A DNA stretch of 64,000 bases, from the NCBI RefSeq assembly GCF_958298935.1, contig NC_084924.1, positions 29,609,819 through 29,673,818 on the forward strand, given 5' to 3'. Below the pieces are notes generated by a model. That model saw only the letters and a program-made list of their open reading frames with translations. It searched no databases and was not told where the DNA came from. Positions 45,655 through 56,420 of the stretch are shown here, piece after piece (the first letter of the stretch is position 1; each line of letters starts with the position of its first letter). This DNA comes from Phragmites australis. Taxonomy: Eukaryota > Streptophyta > Magnoliopsida > Poales > Poaceae. A program made the translations under genes and the position numbers.

Positions 45655-46280
45655 TGTTGGGATCGAAATCCCAGATAAGGCGGATCTTCGGAGAAGGAAG
45701 TGACAAAGGTCTTTTAGAGTGATACGTACTGAAAGTGGAACAGCTTTCAATTACCTTTCACGGTTACATTGTGGCTCTATTTATAGCCCGTACCCGGCGA
45801 TCACGGGTCCTGTTTACATATCTTACCCCCTAACCTGCTACATTCCCGGAATATCCGGGGGTAATATGGTACAAATAAGCGTGATCCCATAATTACAACA
45901 GTACCCAGGACAACCGTAGTCAGGGCCACTGTCGAGCTAGCCGTCCACTCGAAGGGTGTCGAAGCCCTCTTCGCCTGACCACATGACGAGCTGCCTTCGC
46001 CGCCCCCCGGCGAAGACCTGGTCTTGTCTTCGCTCGCTCCAAAGGATGCGGGACGCGAACCGAGGTTTCGCCCGACAATTGAAGTCGGTTAGCCTTCGCC
46101 TGCGCCGATTCGGTGACCAGAAGGTGCTTGGACGCCCGCACCCTTCGACCGACTTCGCTCCGTGATCTCCACGACTGACGGGCGAACTCCTGCAATCAGC
46201 ACGACAGCTATCACGTAGCACCTCCAGCTAACTTCGCAGTTGCCTTCGAGTGAGGGGGTGGCGGGAGATGATCCCCAACA
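45655..46280 (-). repeat. 3' LTR of the Tat/Grande-like element
   Basis: 626 bp, TG...CA, the same length as its partner. A TATA box on the minus strand (complement of CTATTTATAG, about 45,777) confirms orientation. Differences from the other LTR are mostly transitions. Confidence 0.9.
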
Positions 46281-46537
46281 GTAGCCCCCTACTGGCAAGG
46301 TTTATCTTCGATAGGCTGAGCCTGTAGTCTTCGAGATATCTAAACGCCGTCCCCCTTTGGCCTGTCGAAGTTTGCTGGATCCAATGCACACTGTTAATTT
46401 TTTTTTGATGCTCTTTAGCGCCGCCGCAACGATCTCTATAACTGCCTGCATTTAATGTTCATGGTAGTTATCCGAGCATGGTTTCTGGTGTCGGTACAAT
46501 TTTCGATGCTAGAAGTTGTAACCGCGTCCGTCTCCCC

Positions 46538-46546
46538 CTATAAATA
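46538..46546 (+). promoter_or_regulatory. TATA box of the antisense ORF
   Basis: CTATAAATA after a pyrimidine run (TCTCCCC), 138 bp upstream of the plus-strand ATG at 46,684. It lies inside the element and outside the LTR, so the antisense gene has its own promoter. Confidence 0.6.
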
Positions 46547-46683
46547 CCGGGCTGCTATCAAAAAATTTCACTGTGCCCTTGGTAAAAGTTGTTGCTCTCG
46601 TACGAAGTAAGTTACAGTTTTTCGGATGCCCTAGACGAAGCCCCCGATTGCCCTCGCGCTGTTGAAGGATTTTCTTGGACTAG

Positions 46684-49600
46684 ATGGCTCCGAAGCTCAG
46701 GTCCTCCCGACCGAAGACTTACTGGATTGGGCAGTCCAAAGTAGACGGCGAAGTTCTGGCTGGCCTTGTCTGGGAAGGATTGATTAACGATGTCTCGAAG
46801 GTCCGGCTTCCCGACAAACAAGAGATACCGGAGCCCACTGACGACGAGGCTATCGTATTTGTGCATTATTTTCGGGCTGGCCTTCGGCTTCCTTGTGACG
46901 AGATGGTGATCAAAGTATTAAAACTCTTCGAGGTCTATTTGCATTAATTGACACCTAACGCCATAGTTAGAATGAGTCTTTTCGCCTGGGCCGCTTGATC
47001 GGAGGGGGTTAAGGCGTCCGCCAGGGCCTTCTCCGCCGCACACCGATTGCATCACCAACCTAAGCCGGTCTTCGCCCGCGAAGTGCAGAGCGAGGCCCAC
47101 TACGGGTGTCTGAACTGCGCCTATCGCGCTGGCTTGTCTACTCTCGCAATTGAATACAAGAATAAGTGGCCTAGTGATTGGACTCAGTGGTGGTTTTACC
47201 ACAAGGTGGAGGCCAAAGAATACCTTGTATCTAAATGCGAAGAAGTGAAGGGAAACCGTGCACTAGATATACGGTTGAAATCATCACAGCAAACCGCTCT
47301 TGAAGCCTTCGCTAGGTGTGCGAAGCATCTTTCTACTTGTGATTTGGTGGAGAAGTTCTTGGCTGCTGGGGTCTAGCCACTTAGCCATGGTTGGGTTATT
47401 CCGGCCTTCGGGGAGAAGGGGCCTGAGGGGCTTTGCCGGCCTCATCCTACTGTGGACGGCTTCGCAGGTGCCCTCTTGTCCGTGTGTTCTTACATAATTT
47501 AAATTTTCTTGTCTAACAGTTGTGATTTTTTTTTTCAGATTTGTCAGTCGCCGAAGTGGAGGCGAAGGCTGTAATGTTAGTTGGCAAGATTACTCCCAGC
47601 GAAGCACAACTGTGCGCCAACCAGGGACTTACCCGTAGACTGAACAGAATCTTCGAGTATCGAGGTCTGTCGTATGCTGAACGGCCGAAGACTGCCGCTA
47701 TGCTGCAAAGTAATGCGGGAGGCTCCCCAGCAGCGGAAGCGGGCTAAGAGCCCGCTGCTAGCCCTTCGACGAAGAGGAAGCACCCAGAACGATCGCCGAA
47801 AACAGGCCGTACCAAAAAAGCTGTTGCCCTCCGTAAAAAACCACGCGAAGCCGCGCCTGAGGTTTTTCACGCAGAAACGTCTCCGGAGGGCTCCGCTGCT
47901 TTGCGCGACATGGCCCGTCGGGAGAGTTCTGAAGGCACGCAGGAGGTCCAGGTGCTGAAGTCCTTGTTTTGCTCGCGCGTCAATCTTCCGACGTTAATTC
48001 TAAGCGACGATGAGGAATTGACTGAGACGGGCGCAATAACCGAGCCCGCCGTTCAGGAGGAGCCCGCAGCCGAAGATGGCGACGACGTGGAGGTGGCGGC
48101 GTACTCATCGCCCGCATCACCTTCGAGCTCATCTTCCGAGACCGAAGATTCAACGCCGAGTGCGCCCCGCCGCAGAGGGAAGGGTTTGATGGGTCTCGGC
48201 GGGCTGCTCGATGCGAAGGCCATTGCACCTGAGGCGTTAAGGCCCGCCACTTTTGAACCGAGTGTCGGGGAGGTCAGTGATGCGAAAAAGATGTTTGGAA
48301 CCTTCGTCCTTCCTGAACTCGAAATTCCGCTTGCCCAGAAGTCTTCAAGCGAGCTGATCAATGCATCCGATGTGGCTATAGCGAAGGTATATCGTATATT
48401 TTCTTACACTGAAAAAAACTTGGTATTTTACTAACTTGCATTTGATACTTCAGGTTTTGCTCCTCTCACGAGCTCAATGTAAGCAAGCAGAAAAATCCGA
48501 AGCCCGTGCCCGAAGCACTCAGGTCCAGATTGACTTGCTGCAAAAACGGGCGGAAAAAACTAAGGGCCAGAAACGCGCGATGTCGCGGCGTGCGAAGGAT
48601 GCAGAGTTACGATTGGAGCAGCTTGAAATGGAGGTTAACACCCTTCGCTCAGAGAAGGGGATTGCGGACAACGAAGTGAGCTGTCTTCGGCAGAATCTGC
48701 AGTCCTCCGAGGCGCAAGTTTGCGAACTGCAAGCATTTTGCGCGTCGGAGAAAGAGAAAGCTGAGCGGCTGCAGATTGAACTAAGCGAAGCGAAGGCTTA
48801 CAATGACGATGCTCTTAATGTCATTGGGGAGCTTGAACTGAAGGCGGTCGCTGCGTGCGAGGCAATCAGCCGTACCTTCGAAGGTATAGGCGCCTCGGCG
48901 ACTCCCCCATCACTCAAACTCGTAGGGCTGGGTGGACTTATTAGTTGGATCAATGAGACCAGTAGTAGCCTCCTTCCAGCTGCACAATTTTACGGCGAAT
49001 TCTGCGCCATGGTTGCCGCCCGAAGTCTCGTGCAATCTGTCGAGATGACGGGTTGCGACCATCATACTGCTCTCCAAAGACCTTCCTTCCAGTACCCTTC
49101 GGATCTGTCAACTTCGGCCATTACAAAGGCATCGAAGAGCACTGCTCGATCATTCACCACCAATTACTGGTGCAAGCACGGCTGCGAGCTCGCTCTTCGA
49201 GAGACCGAATTGAACCGACAAAGGGTATGTTGACTTAACTTTTGTTTTGTCCGGTCAAAGATTATGAAGGGGTTATGTGTGATAGTAATTTATTATTATT
49301 AATTTTTTGTTAGGCCAAGGCGAGGGATGACACCTCGTCAAAACCGACGACTACGGCAGCCGAAGATACTAGGAAGGTGGGCTCAATTGGCGTGAAGTGT
49401 CGTATTGTTTATGCTTTTATTTTTGTAATTGACGATGTGACACATTGACTTTGTAATATATTATATGTTTATATCGAAGTGTTATTGACCTTTTTGCGCT
49501 CCCTGCGCAGGTCCTTCCTTCGGATATTGCGTAGGTAGCCGAAGAAGCTGTGCCTTTGACTATGATGAGGGATAATTTTTATGTGTCCTAGTCCTGCTGG

Positions 49601-50062
49601 GAATCATTTCACCGACGTCATGCTAATATCGATTTCGAGCGGTATTGGCATGCGAAGTGTAGATCGTATGATGATATGAATGCTAGGAAAAAAGCGTTTT
49701 GGAAATCTGTTAGTCCTTCGACGCTAGCTAGTCGACGAGCTGAACGAAATCTGCGCTGTGCAGCGAAAGGAGACGTTGAAGGCACATCGGTGCTCGTTGA
49801 GCCAAAGATTGAACCTCAGGACGAGGAGCCGGTTTCGCACAGACCGCAAATTTGCTATCGGCGTGGTCCCTCTTCGCAGGTAGTCAGGCGAAGTGGTAGT
49901 GACGACGATACCCCTATGTCGTCGTCTTATTGTAATCAAGTTGGGGCACATTCGGCCCCATCGTCGCGTTTTCATGCTAGCGAAGGCATTGCTTATCAAT
50001 TTTCTTTCAGTCGTTTGTATAAGGATTTTGTTGATCCAGATGTTGATTATGATGCGGAATAA
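46684..50062 (+). pseudogene. Antisense additional ORF of the element (PF04195 'putative gypsy type transposon' family)
   Basis: The first exon (46,684 to about 47,480) has the family pattern: FRAGLRLPCDEMVIKVLKLF, then LTPNAIVRMSLFAW, then WPSDWTQWWFYHKVE. In-frame stops TAA 46,945, TGA 46,996 and TAG 47,374 (in place of a tryptophan) break it. After an intron (CAG at about 47,539), a second exon (to 48,387) is basic then acidic and serine-rich, with a stop at 47,745. An intron at 48,388-48,453 leads to a long coiled coil (48,454 to about 48,850) and a conserved C-terminal block (SLKLVGLGGLISWINET). Further exons may lie at 49,315-49,380 and 49,510-50,062. The protein's function is unknown. 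This copy is decayed. Confidence 0.75.
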
Positions 50063-50440
50063 ATCGGGTTTGTGTTATGATTTGTTCTTTTGTTACACTT
50101 TTAGCGGCATGGCGCCCGAAGCGTTTTCTATGATTCGATGCGTTCTGAACCTTTGTTGGATCTTCGGGTCAGACTTTTTTGACGAAGCCCATCCCCCGAT
50201 TTTCACCGCAGTTTCCTACGACTGTACCGGGCTAATATTTTTACTATTATCATTATTATTTTTGTAAAACTTCGTCCCCCCCCCCCCCCCCCGCCCACCC
50301 CCTACTTTTACTCGCAGGTAACTTCGGCCTGTGGGGGGGCAATCTTGGCCTCCGACTTTTAGCCTTGAAGGCTTGATTTTACTTCAACTCGGGGGGGGGG
50401 GGTTGATATTTGGGTAGGCACTCTTAGCCCCCGACCCCTA

Positions 50441-50770
50441 ACAAAGTGCGCTGCCTTTTAGTTGGCTTAGGGACACTTTGTTTTTTTTTGTCCCAAATGT
50501 TTGTTTTTCCCTTCGGTGCGGGGGCAGGCACTCTTAGCCCCCGACATTTGGCGAAGTGCACTGCCTTTCCTTTGGCTCAGCGACACTTCATTTTTTTTTA
50601 TCCCGAAGGTTTGTTTTTCTCTTCGGTGCGGGGGCAGGAACTCTTAGCCCCCGACTTTTAGCGAAGTGCGTTGCCTTTTCTTTGGCCCAGCGGCACTTCA
50701 TTTTTTTTTATCCCGAAGGTTTGTTTTTCCCTTCTGTGCGGGGGCAGGCACTCTTAGCCCCAGACTTTTA
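50441..50770. repeat. 110-bp tandem repeat, three units, in the Tat/Grande-like element
   Basis: Units begin at 50,441, 50,551 and 50,661 (a fourth starts at 50,771), exactly 110 bp apart. Each has TTTTTTTT, TTTGTTTTTC and GTGCGGGGGCAGG. The period is not a multiple of three, so the ORFs here drift in frame and are not genes. Confidence 0.88.
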
Positions 50771-51059
50771 GCGAATGCGATCCATTGGCTTCATAATCGG
50801 CATTTGCTCCGTGTCCATCCGAAGTGCGTCGTCATGTCGGCCATCGGAGGTTGTTGTGGCGCTGTATCAACTTCGCAATGCCGCTCCTGTCTAGCTGAAG
50901 CCCTCCCCCCCCCCCCCCCGGCTGAGGCATTACTTGATCCTGGTACGGTCGGAGTGGTTCTGTCGGCCGAAGATCCGACCGCGGCTGAGGGTTCTAGTAA
51001 TGCCTCCGCTCCTCCAGGTGGCTTCGCTTTTTTCTTGGGTGGCATACCTTCGTGGGTTC

Positions 51060-51078
51060 GATCCCACGGTCGGCGCCA
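51060..51078 (-). other. Primer binding site (Asp tRNA type)
   Basis: The complement begins TGGCGCCGACCGTGGGATC, 2 bp from the 5' LTR border at 51,081. TGGCGCCG is the 3' end complement of tRNA-Asp, used by Tat-type gypsy elements. Confidence 0.75.
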
Positions 51079-51080
51079 AC

Positions 51081-51706
51081 TGTTGGGATCGAAGTCCCAG
51101 ACAAGGCAGGCCTTCGGAGGTGGAAGTGACGAAGGTCCCTTAGAGTGACACGTACTGGAAGTGGAACAGCTTTCAATTACCTTTCACGGTTACACTGTGG
51201 CTCTATTTATAGCCCGTACCCGGTGATCACGGGTCCTGTTTACATATCTTACCCCCTAACCTGCTACATTCCCGGAATATCCGAGGGTAATATGGTACAA
51301 ATGAGCGTGATCTTATAATTACAACAGTATCCAGGACAACCGTAGTCAGGCCCACTGTCGAGCTGGCCGTCCACTCGAAGGGTGTCGAAGCCCTCTTCGC
51401 CCGATCACATGACGAGCTGCCTTCGCCGCCCCCCGGCGAAGACCTGGTCTTGTCTTCGCTCGCTCCAAAGGATGCGGGACGCGAACCGAGGCTTCGCCCG
51501 ACAATCGAAGTCGGTTAGCCTTCGCCTGCGTCGATTCGGTGACCAGAAGGTGCTTGGACGCCCGCACCTTTCGACCGACTTCGCTCCGTGATCTCCACGA
51601 CTGACGGGCGAACTCCTACAATCAACACGATAGCTGTCACGTAGCACCTCCAGCTAACTTCGCAGTTGTCTTTGAGTGAGGGGGTGGCGGGAGATGATCC
51701 CCAACA
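51081..51706 (-). repeat. 5' LTR of the Tat/Grande-like element
   Basis: 626 bp, TG...CA, same boundaries as the left copy. The TATA complement is at about 51,200. It is followed at once by the TSD CATAT. Confidence 0.9.
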
Positions 51707-51711
51707 CATAT

Positions 51712-52720
51712 CGTATATATCGTTGGCCAAATTTACATTTGTAAGTATTTGATGATCAATTCGTTTCTGAACAGGTGAATTTGTTAGCGCCGCACACCAT
51801 GGCCCCGAGCTGAAGTTTGCAATTCGTTTATGAAGGGTTCAAATGTAAAATTAGTTAAAAAGGAATCAAAGTGTAGAAATTATACATAGCCGAGTAGGAA
51901 GAGTAGGCTCGGGCTGTCACCTTGCCGGGCTTCAACAGGCCAGCCCATGAAAATGAGTTGTCAGGGCTTCAACAGGCCAGCCCATGAAAATGAGTTGTCA
52001 GCGCCGCTTGGAGCATGGCACCCCCTTTCTTTTCTTGGGAATCTGGACACAAACGTGGGTCCATCATATGAAGTGCTCCGGTGCTCATTTCGGTCTATAT
52101 TCATATAAAATATATGAATTATAGTAGATTCGATTATTATTAATTATTTATCTAAGTTAATCAAATAATTATCATATAAGATTTGATCATATTTCTACTT
52201 CTAAAAATATATTTAATCTTTAATTATTTATCATTCATAACTAGACGTCTAATATTTTTCTTACATCTATTTTAAAAATATAGTTAATTTTTCATTATTT
52301 GCAATTAATATTTAGACATCAAATATTTATCTATCATATATTCACCATCTGGTTTATTTAGAGGATGTGCCGTCTCTTGCATTTCGCTACAGTATCGGAT
52401 TTCTTCATAGGGTGCATCGCCACCTATACTTTGACTACAGTGCTAGTCTTTTGAAGAGGGTGCACCGCTACCCACATGTCTGTCTCCATTGCCATCTACT
52501 ATAGAGTTCGCCTCCGTCACACTGTCATGTTGTGAAATTCGTATATACAAATCTCTCTTTTGTTGTGCTATATATTTTTATTTCTTTGAATTGCTATATC
52601 ATGTATTGATTCCACATGTATCAAATACATGTGCAGTTTCTAATAATTAAAAAAAGCATGAATCCGCATACTTAAGTAATTTGTTCATATTAATAGTGAT
52701 TTAATTAATCGTGGATCCGG
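51712..52720. other. Intergenic, mostly AT-rich
   Basis: No gene is seen. It contains a 37-bp tandem duplication (51,927-52,000) and a very AT-rich part at 52,090-52,360. Confidence 0.5.
51927..52000. repeat. 37-bp perfect tandem duplication
   Basis: GGGCTTCAACAGGCCAGCCC plus the following 17 bases at 51,927-51,963 is repeated without change at 51,964-52,000. Confidence 0.95.
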
Positions 52721-52723
52721 AAG

Positions 52724-52733
52724 CCTATATAAG
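52724..52733 (+). promoter_or_regulatory. Orphan TATA box
   Basis: GCCTATATAAGC in a GC-rich setting resembles a strong plant core promoter, with AAACCAAACC-rich DNA after it. No plausible ORF follows within 500 bp, so the transcript, if any, is unknown. Confidence 0.35.
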
Positions 52734-53305
52734 CAACGCAAACCAAACCAAACCGGGTCAGCAGATACTAGGAACGAATGCCTGTCCAGTGTTGAGGAGA
52801 AGCAAAAGCAGACGTGACACTTACACTCACAGTTTAGAAATTTTATCGTGTAACTAACCAACTAAAATCTCATATTATAAGTTATAAATTTTTTAATAAA
52901 AATATGATAATGTAGAGTATGTTTAATTTCTATAAAATTATAAGCATCTGTCATATTATAAAATTTGAGCTCAAGTAATAAAAAGAAAAAAAAGAGAACT
53001 TTTATCTGGGAATAGTACCTTTGAATGAATCACTGAATTTTCTTTTTTCTTAACTCATCAAATCTTTGTACAGGAATGCATTGTTGCAAGCTAAAAGGAG
53101 GGTCGGAGCTTGCTGGCCGCCAAAGCCAGTCTTTGAGACCCAAACACGTAATTCAGTGCAAATTAACAAACCTGATAAAATCAAAGAACAAGAAGTCGAC
53201 ACGTGACAGACAAACACACTTTCCACACCTGACTGACTAACTGGCTCGAGACTTAAACTCTTTGAGACCCAAACGACTGTGCGCACAACGCGTACACACT
53301 CCTCG
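52734..53305. other. Intergenic, no gene seen
   Basis: The only ORF of note (53,050-53,286, minus) shows no family feature. The phrase TTTGAGACCCAAAC occurs twice, at about 53,134 and 53,261. Confidence 0.4.
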
Positions 53306-53935
53306 TCGTGTGTGTTTGGTTGTTAGTATAAGGTGATATATATTTTATAATTTTGAATATATTTATATTCTTATATTTAGTTATTTGAATCATATCATCT
53401 CATTTAGAATAGAATGATATAGATTTTAGAAATACTCTGTTAATATCTTGTAGCACTTCATTCCGGAAAATTCGCCGAACAACCTCATATAAGTAATGTC
53501 AACTCTACTTATCACTTACAATTAGTTATAATCAGTGACTACTAATGATTATTAAGAACTTTTAATTAAACATTAGTTATAACTAGATGTTATTAATCAT
53601 AACTAATTATTATTATACGTATTTAAGGATGATTATTGACAACTTAAGTATAATTAACTGAAATCAGTAATAACTAATACTAATTAGCATAGTTGGTTGA
53701 TAATAATAAATATAAAAATTATTATTTATATAAAATAATTAATTTATATATGAATATATATGACTTTTAAACAAATAAACATATTCTCGTATCATCCAAT
53801 ATATCTAACAAAATATATTTTTTATTATTTCATACATCTAACATAATAATCTATTTATATTATCTTATTTAGAATCATCTTATCCATTCAAGACAATCTT
53901 ATAGCATCCAACTTGTTCAACCAAACAAACATTAT
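53306..53935. mobile_element. Possible AT-rich MITE
   Basis: The left end has TGTTTGGTTG and the right end CAACCAAACA, inverted, around about 600 bp of AT-rich DNA with repeated ATAACTA motifs. TSDs could not be fixed. It lies 34 bp from the end of the DMP coding region. Confidence 0.35.
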
Positions 53936-53968
53936 CCAAATCAAGCGGCAGCTAGCTCGGTCTGCGGG

Positions 53969-54541
53969 CTAGTACTTATGCTCCAAGTCCTCGGCAGCGC
54001 GCGTGGGCTGGTACCCGATGCCGTGCCGGTTGTTCGGGAACACCATGAACACGTACCCCGCGACGCCGCCGACGACCGGCGGCAGCACGGCCATCATGGT
54101 GCGCTCGCTCACCTCCAGCGCTGGGTACAAGCACGACACGGTGTCCGTGTCCAGGAGCGCGATGGTGGCGAACACCAGCAGCGACAGCCCCGCGTGGACG
54201 AAGTCGCCGGCGCGGAGGCGGTACGCCGACAGGTCCTTGGAGGCCTCGTCCGGGTCGGCGGAGAACGTGCGCAGGCCGCGCTGCGTGACGACGCCGTAGT
54301 AGACCCGGCCGTCGGCGCCCACGTAGCTGTCGGTGAAGGAGGAGAAGGCGCAGAACGCGCCGCAGAGCGCGATGAGCGCGCCGCTGAGCACCTTGTTGAA
54401 GGTCGCGCAGTGGCCGTTGTTGGTGACGAGCGGGGTCAGGAACTGGAACAGGAACACCGTGCCGCTGGGGAGCAGCTTGATCAGGTCCGCCAACCCGCGC
54501 AACGCACGGTCCGCCACGCTCACGCTCCTCGGCGCCGCCAT
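53969..54541 (-). CDS. DUF679 membrane protein (DMP family)
   Basis: A single exon of 190 residues, the usual DMP size, with ATG at 54,541 and stop at 53,969. Family blocks in order: LLPSGTVFLFQFLTP with TNNGHC (about 23-46), NKVLSGALIALCGAFCAFSSFTDSY (about 49-73, of which FSSFTDS is diagnostic), YYGVVTQRGL (about 81-90), YRLRAGDFVHAGLS (about 106-119) and FPNNRHGIGYQ (about 167-177). Four membrane segments at about 25-40, 52-68, 113-130 and 147-167. DMPs act in endomembranes. Members take part in senescence-related membrane remodelling, and some sperm-expressed members act in gamete fusion, where loss leads to haploid seeds. Which subgroup this belongs to is not settled here. The gene is very GC-rich compared with its surroundings. 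Confidence 0.93.
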   Translation of the reverse strand: MAAPRSVSVADRALRGLADLIKLLPSGTVFLFQFLTPLVTNNGHCATFNKVLSGALIALCGAFCAFSSFTDSYVGADGRVYYGVVTQRGLRTFSADPDEASKDLSAYRLRAGDFVHAGLSLLVFATIALLDTDTVSCLYPALEVSERTMMAVLPPVVGGVAGYVFMVFPNNRHGIGYQPTRAAEDLEHKY

Positions 54542-54685
54542 CGATCTATGCCTTTGCTGCCTTCGTCTCCTAGTTGCTCTAGTTGCTCTAGCTAGCTAGA
54601 TAGCTGTTTCTTGTGTTCTGTGACCAGTTGCAAATTGCAATGCTTCTCCTCGATCGGTGCTCTTGGCTTTTGTAGATTTATACAT

Positions 54686-54695
54686 GATTTATAGG
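54686..54695 (-). promoter_or_regulatory. Candidate TATA box of the DMP gene
   Basis: The complement reads CCTATAAATC, 145 bp upstream of the ATG at 54,541. A second TATAAATC lies about 12 bp closer to the gene. Confidence 0.45.
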
Positions 54696-55726
54696 CGTAC
54701 GTGTGCTTGCTATAATGCTATCTGCATAGCTGCGCATGCATCTTGTGGACATGCGAGTAATTGCATGAAACGGTTGCTTGGAAGCATCTGTTTCCGGGGC
54801 CGGTGTTGTTGGTTTGCTTGCACTCCTGGACGACATGGATCGGTCAATAGCCTTTTTTTGCATGCTTCAAGCAGGGATGACATGCATGCTTCGCAGCTCG
54901 CCCTGCTTGCTGCCCTCTTTCCAGTTTTTCATTGCTTTGATTGGAAAATATATGCGTGACAGCATGGGTTGGACTTTTGCCGGATCATGTGTTTGCTAGG
55001 GAAGGGCAGCTGGTTACTTGTGTGAAGGAAACGACGATGGCTACTACTGGAATAATGGCCGAGTGGGCAGGCACCGATCCGTCGGTCGGGTGACGGGTGC
55101 GCCTGGCCGGTCAGATAAGTACGTGTTGTTTGTGGGTTAAGATTGCTTAATCGGGGAAGATACATAGATAGGGATGCATGCGTAATCTCTGCTGCAAAGT
55201 GCTTAATTTTCTTGCCGCTTGTTGATGATAAAGGGTTGCTAGCTACGTACCGATGGAGGCGATAGATTATCATGGTACGGCTCGTCGGTTCCCGTTGGTG
55301 TGGACTCTTTTTAGCATGATTTCGCATCCATCTTTTCGGGTGTTACGTTGCATAGGAGGTGGTGGTGAGTTACTACTTCTCCGGACACCTCCCGGCTACC
55401 AAGGCGCAAGCATGTTGTTGGGGAGTTTCCCGGGCATTTGGGCAAAATTTCATGGCAAAGTTGTGCATGCCACAACCACATCGGAGAACCAAGACTCCGC
55501 CGAGGACCATGCATATCAAGACTTTCCTCCATGCGTCGATCCGTTTCCTTTTCTTCATCGGCTGCGGCCCGCGGGTGGTCGCCGTGAGAACTTTTGAGCA
55601 AAGCGGGCTGTCTATTGATCAACCAATAGAAACTCTGTTATGTTTCAGTCATTTTTTTTTTCGTCCTTCACATCTTGATTCAATTTCCCCTTGATGAACC
55701 ACCGATTTAAGGATTTCATTCATTAG
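54696..55726. other. Intergenic, no supported gene
   Basis: Overlapping ORFs on both strands at 54,657-55,694 show no family features. Confidence 0.5.
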
Positions 55727-56112
55727 CCAAGGGTATGAGCTTTGCTATTAATTTAAATGAAAAGAGAACGACAACACAAAAGACCTCCGAGGGGGGAACA
55801 CCGATAACACCAGACCAAAGAGAGGACAACTAAAAAGAAAAAGAAACCTCGCCCACAACTAAACAACAAGCATGGAGGGTGAGGAAGCCACTTTCACGAC
55901 AACGACACTGACCACTCACACCTCACCGAGCCGAGGACGACCGAATTAACGAGCAAAAGCTCGCCTGGATCGTTGAAGGCACCACAAGTCCACAGCACAT
56001 GCCCTTTGTGATGCTTCGCACGCTGCCCACCGCGTGTCATCGTTACCACTGGCCACAGCCCATCATGACAGCAGCTCCGATTTCAGCAGACCTTGCGGAA
56101 GCTCCCAGAACA
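55727..56112 (-). mobile_element. Possible LINE 3' end, interrupted by the Mutator-like element
   Basis: On the minus strand the left edge reads AATAGCAAAGCTCATACCC, like the AAAGCTCTTGCC ends of grass LINEs. The host sequence would continue at 63,708 beyond the Mutator element. No reverse transcriptase is seen. Confidence 0.3.
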
Positions 56113-56185
56113 GAGTTTTTTTTTTATATTTTTTCATTAAAAATTTAAATAAATATATTCCTCGCAAGAGAAATTGCAAAACTAG
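56113..56185 (+). repeat. Left TIR of the MULE
   Basis: Inverted match to 63,625-63,698, breaking down after AACTAG. It has a T10 run next to the end. Confidence 0.85.
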
Positions 56186-56409
56186 GCGTCTGGAGGCTGC
56201 GCCCTCTAAGAGAGCGGTTAGAGCACCTAACCGTCCTTTAAGAGGACGGCAGGCCTAACCACCTCCTTAAAGGGCAGGTACGGTGTGCCTGTCTGAGCCG
56301 CCTCCCTTACCGCCCCTCAATGGGCGGGGAGGGGTCCTTACCACTCTCTCAGGGGGTGGTAAAGGGCATTCCCGCCCGCCGGGCTCCGCTACCCGTCCAC
56401 CCGGCCTCT

Positions 56410-56420
56410 CCTATAAAAGG
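56410..56420 (+). promoter_or_regulatory. MULE transposase promoter (TATA box)
   Basis: CCTATAAAAGG at the inner edge of the GC-rich subterminal repeats, followed by a GA-rich leader. It points at the transposase gene. Confidence 0.6.

Larger units (their letters stand above)
45655..51706 (-). mobile_element. Complete non-autonomous Tat/Grande-like LTR element with an antisense gene
   Basis: LTRs at 45,655-46,280 and 51,081-51,706 are both 626 bp, TGTTGGGATC...CCCCAACA. The TSD CATAT is identical on both sides (45,650-45,654 and 51,707-51,711). The PBS (complement TGGCGCCGAC, 51,069-51,078) matches tRNA-Asp type and lies next to the right LTR; the polypurine tract (complement of 46,281-46,291) lies next to the left LTR. 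The element therefore reads on the minus strand. No gag, protease, RT, RNase H or integrase is found. The only gene is on the plus strand. Tat-lineage elements such as Grande are known to carry extra antisense ORFs; this looks like a shortened (LARD-type) relative. Confidence 0.88.

Noticed and set aside
51060..51080. tRNA-like sequence (GGTTCGATCCCACGG)
   Set aside because: It is the primer binding site of an LTR element and no cloverleaf can be built around it.
50446..51148. Repetitive hydrophobic ORFs with similar starts
   Set aside because: They arise from a 110-bp tandem repeat. The period changes frame, so there is no conserved protein.
53978..54595. 205-residue plus-strand ORF rich in E, R, A and V
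   Set aside because: It is the antisense shadow of the GC-rich DMP gene, with composition typical of such shadows.
54657..55694. Several ORFs of about 60-130 residues beside DMP
   Set aside because: They have no family features and no coding-type codon pattern, and they overlap on both strands.
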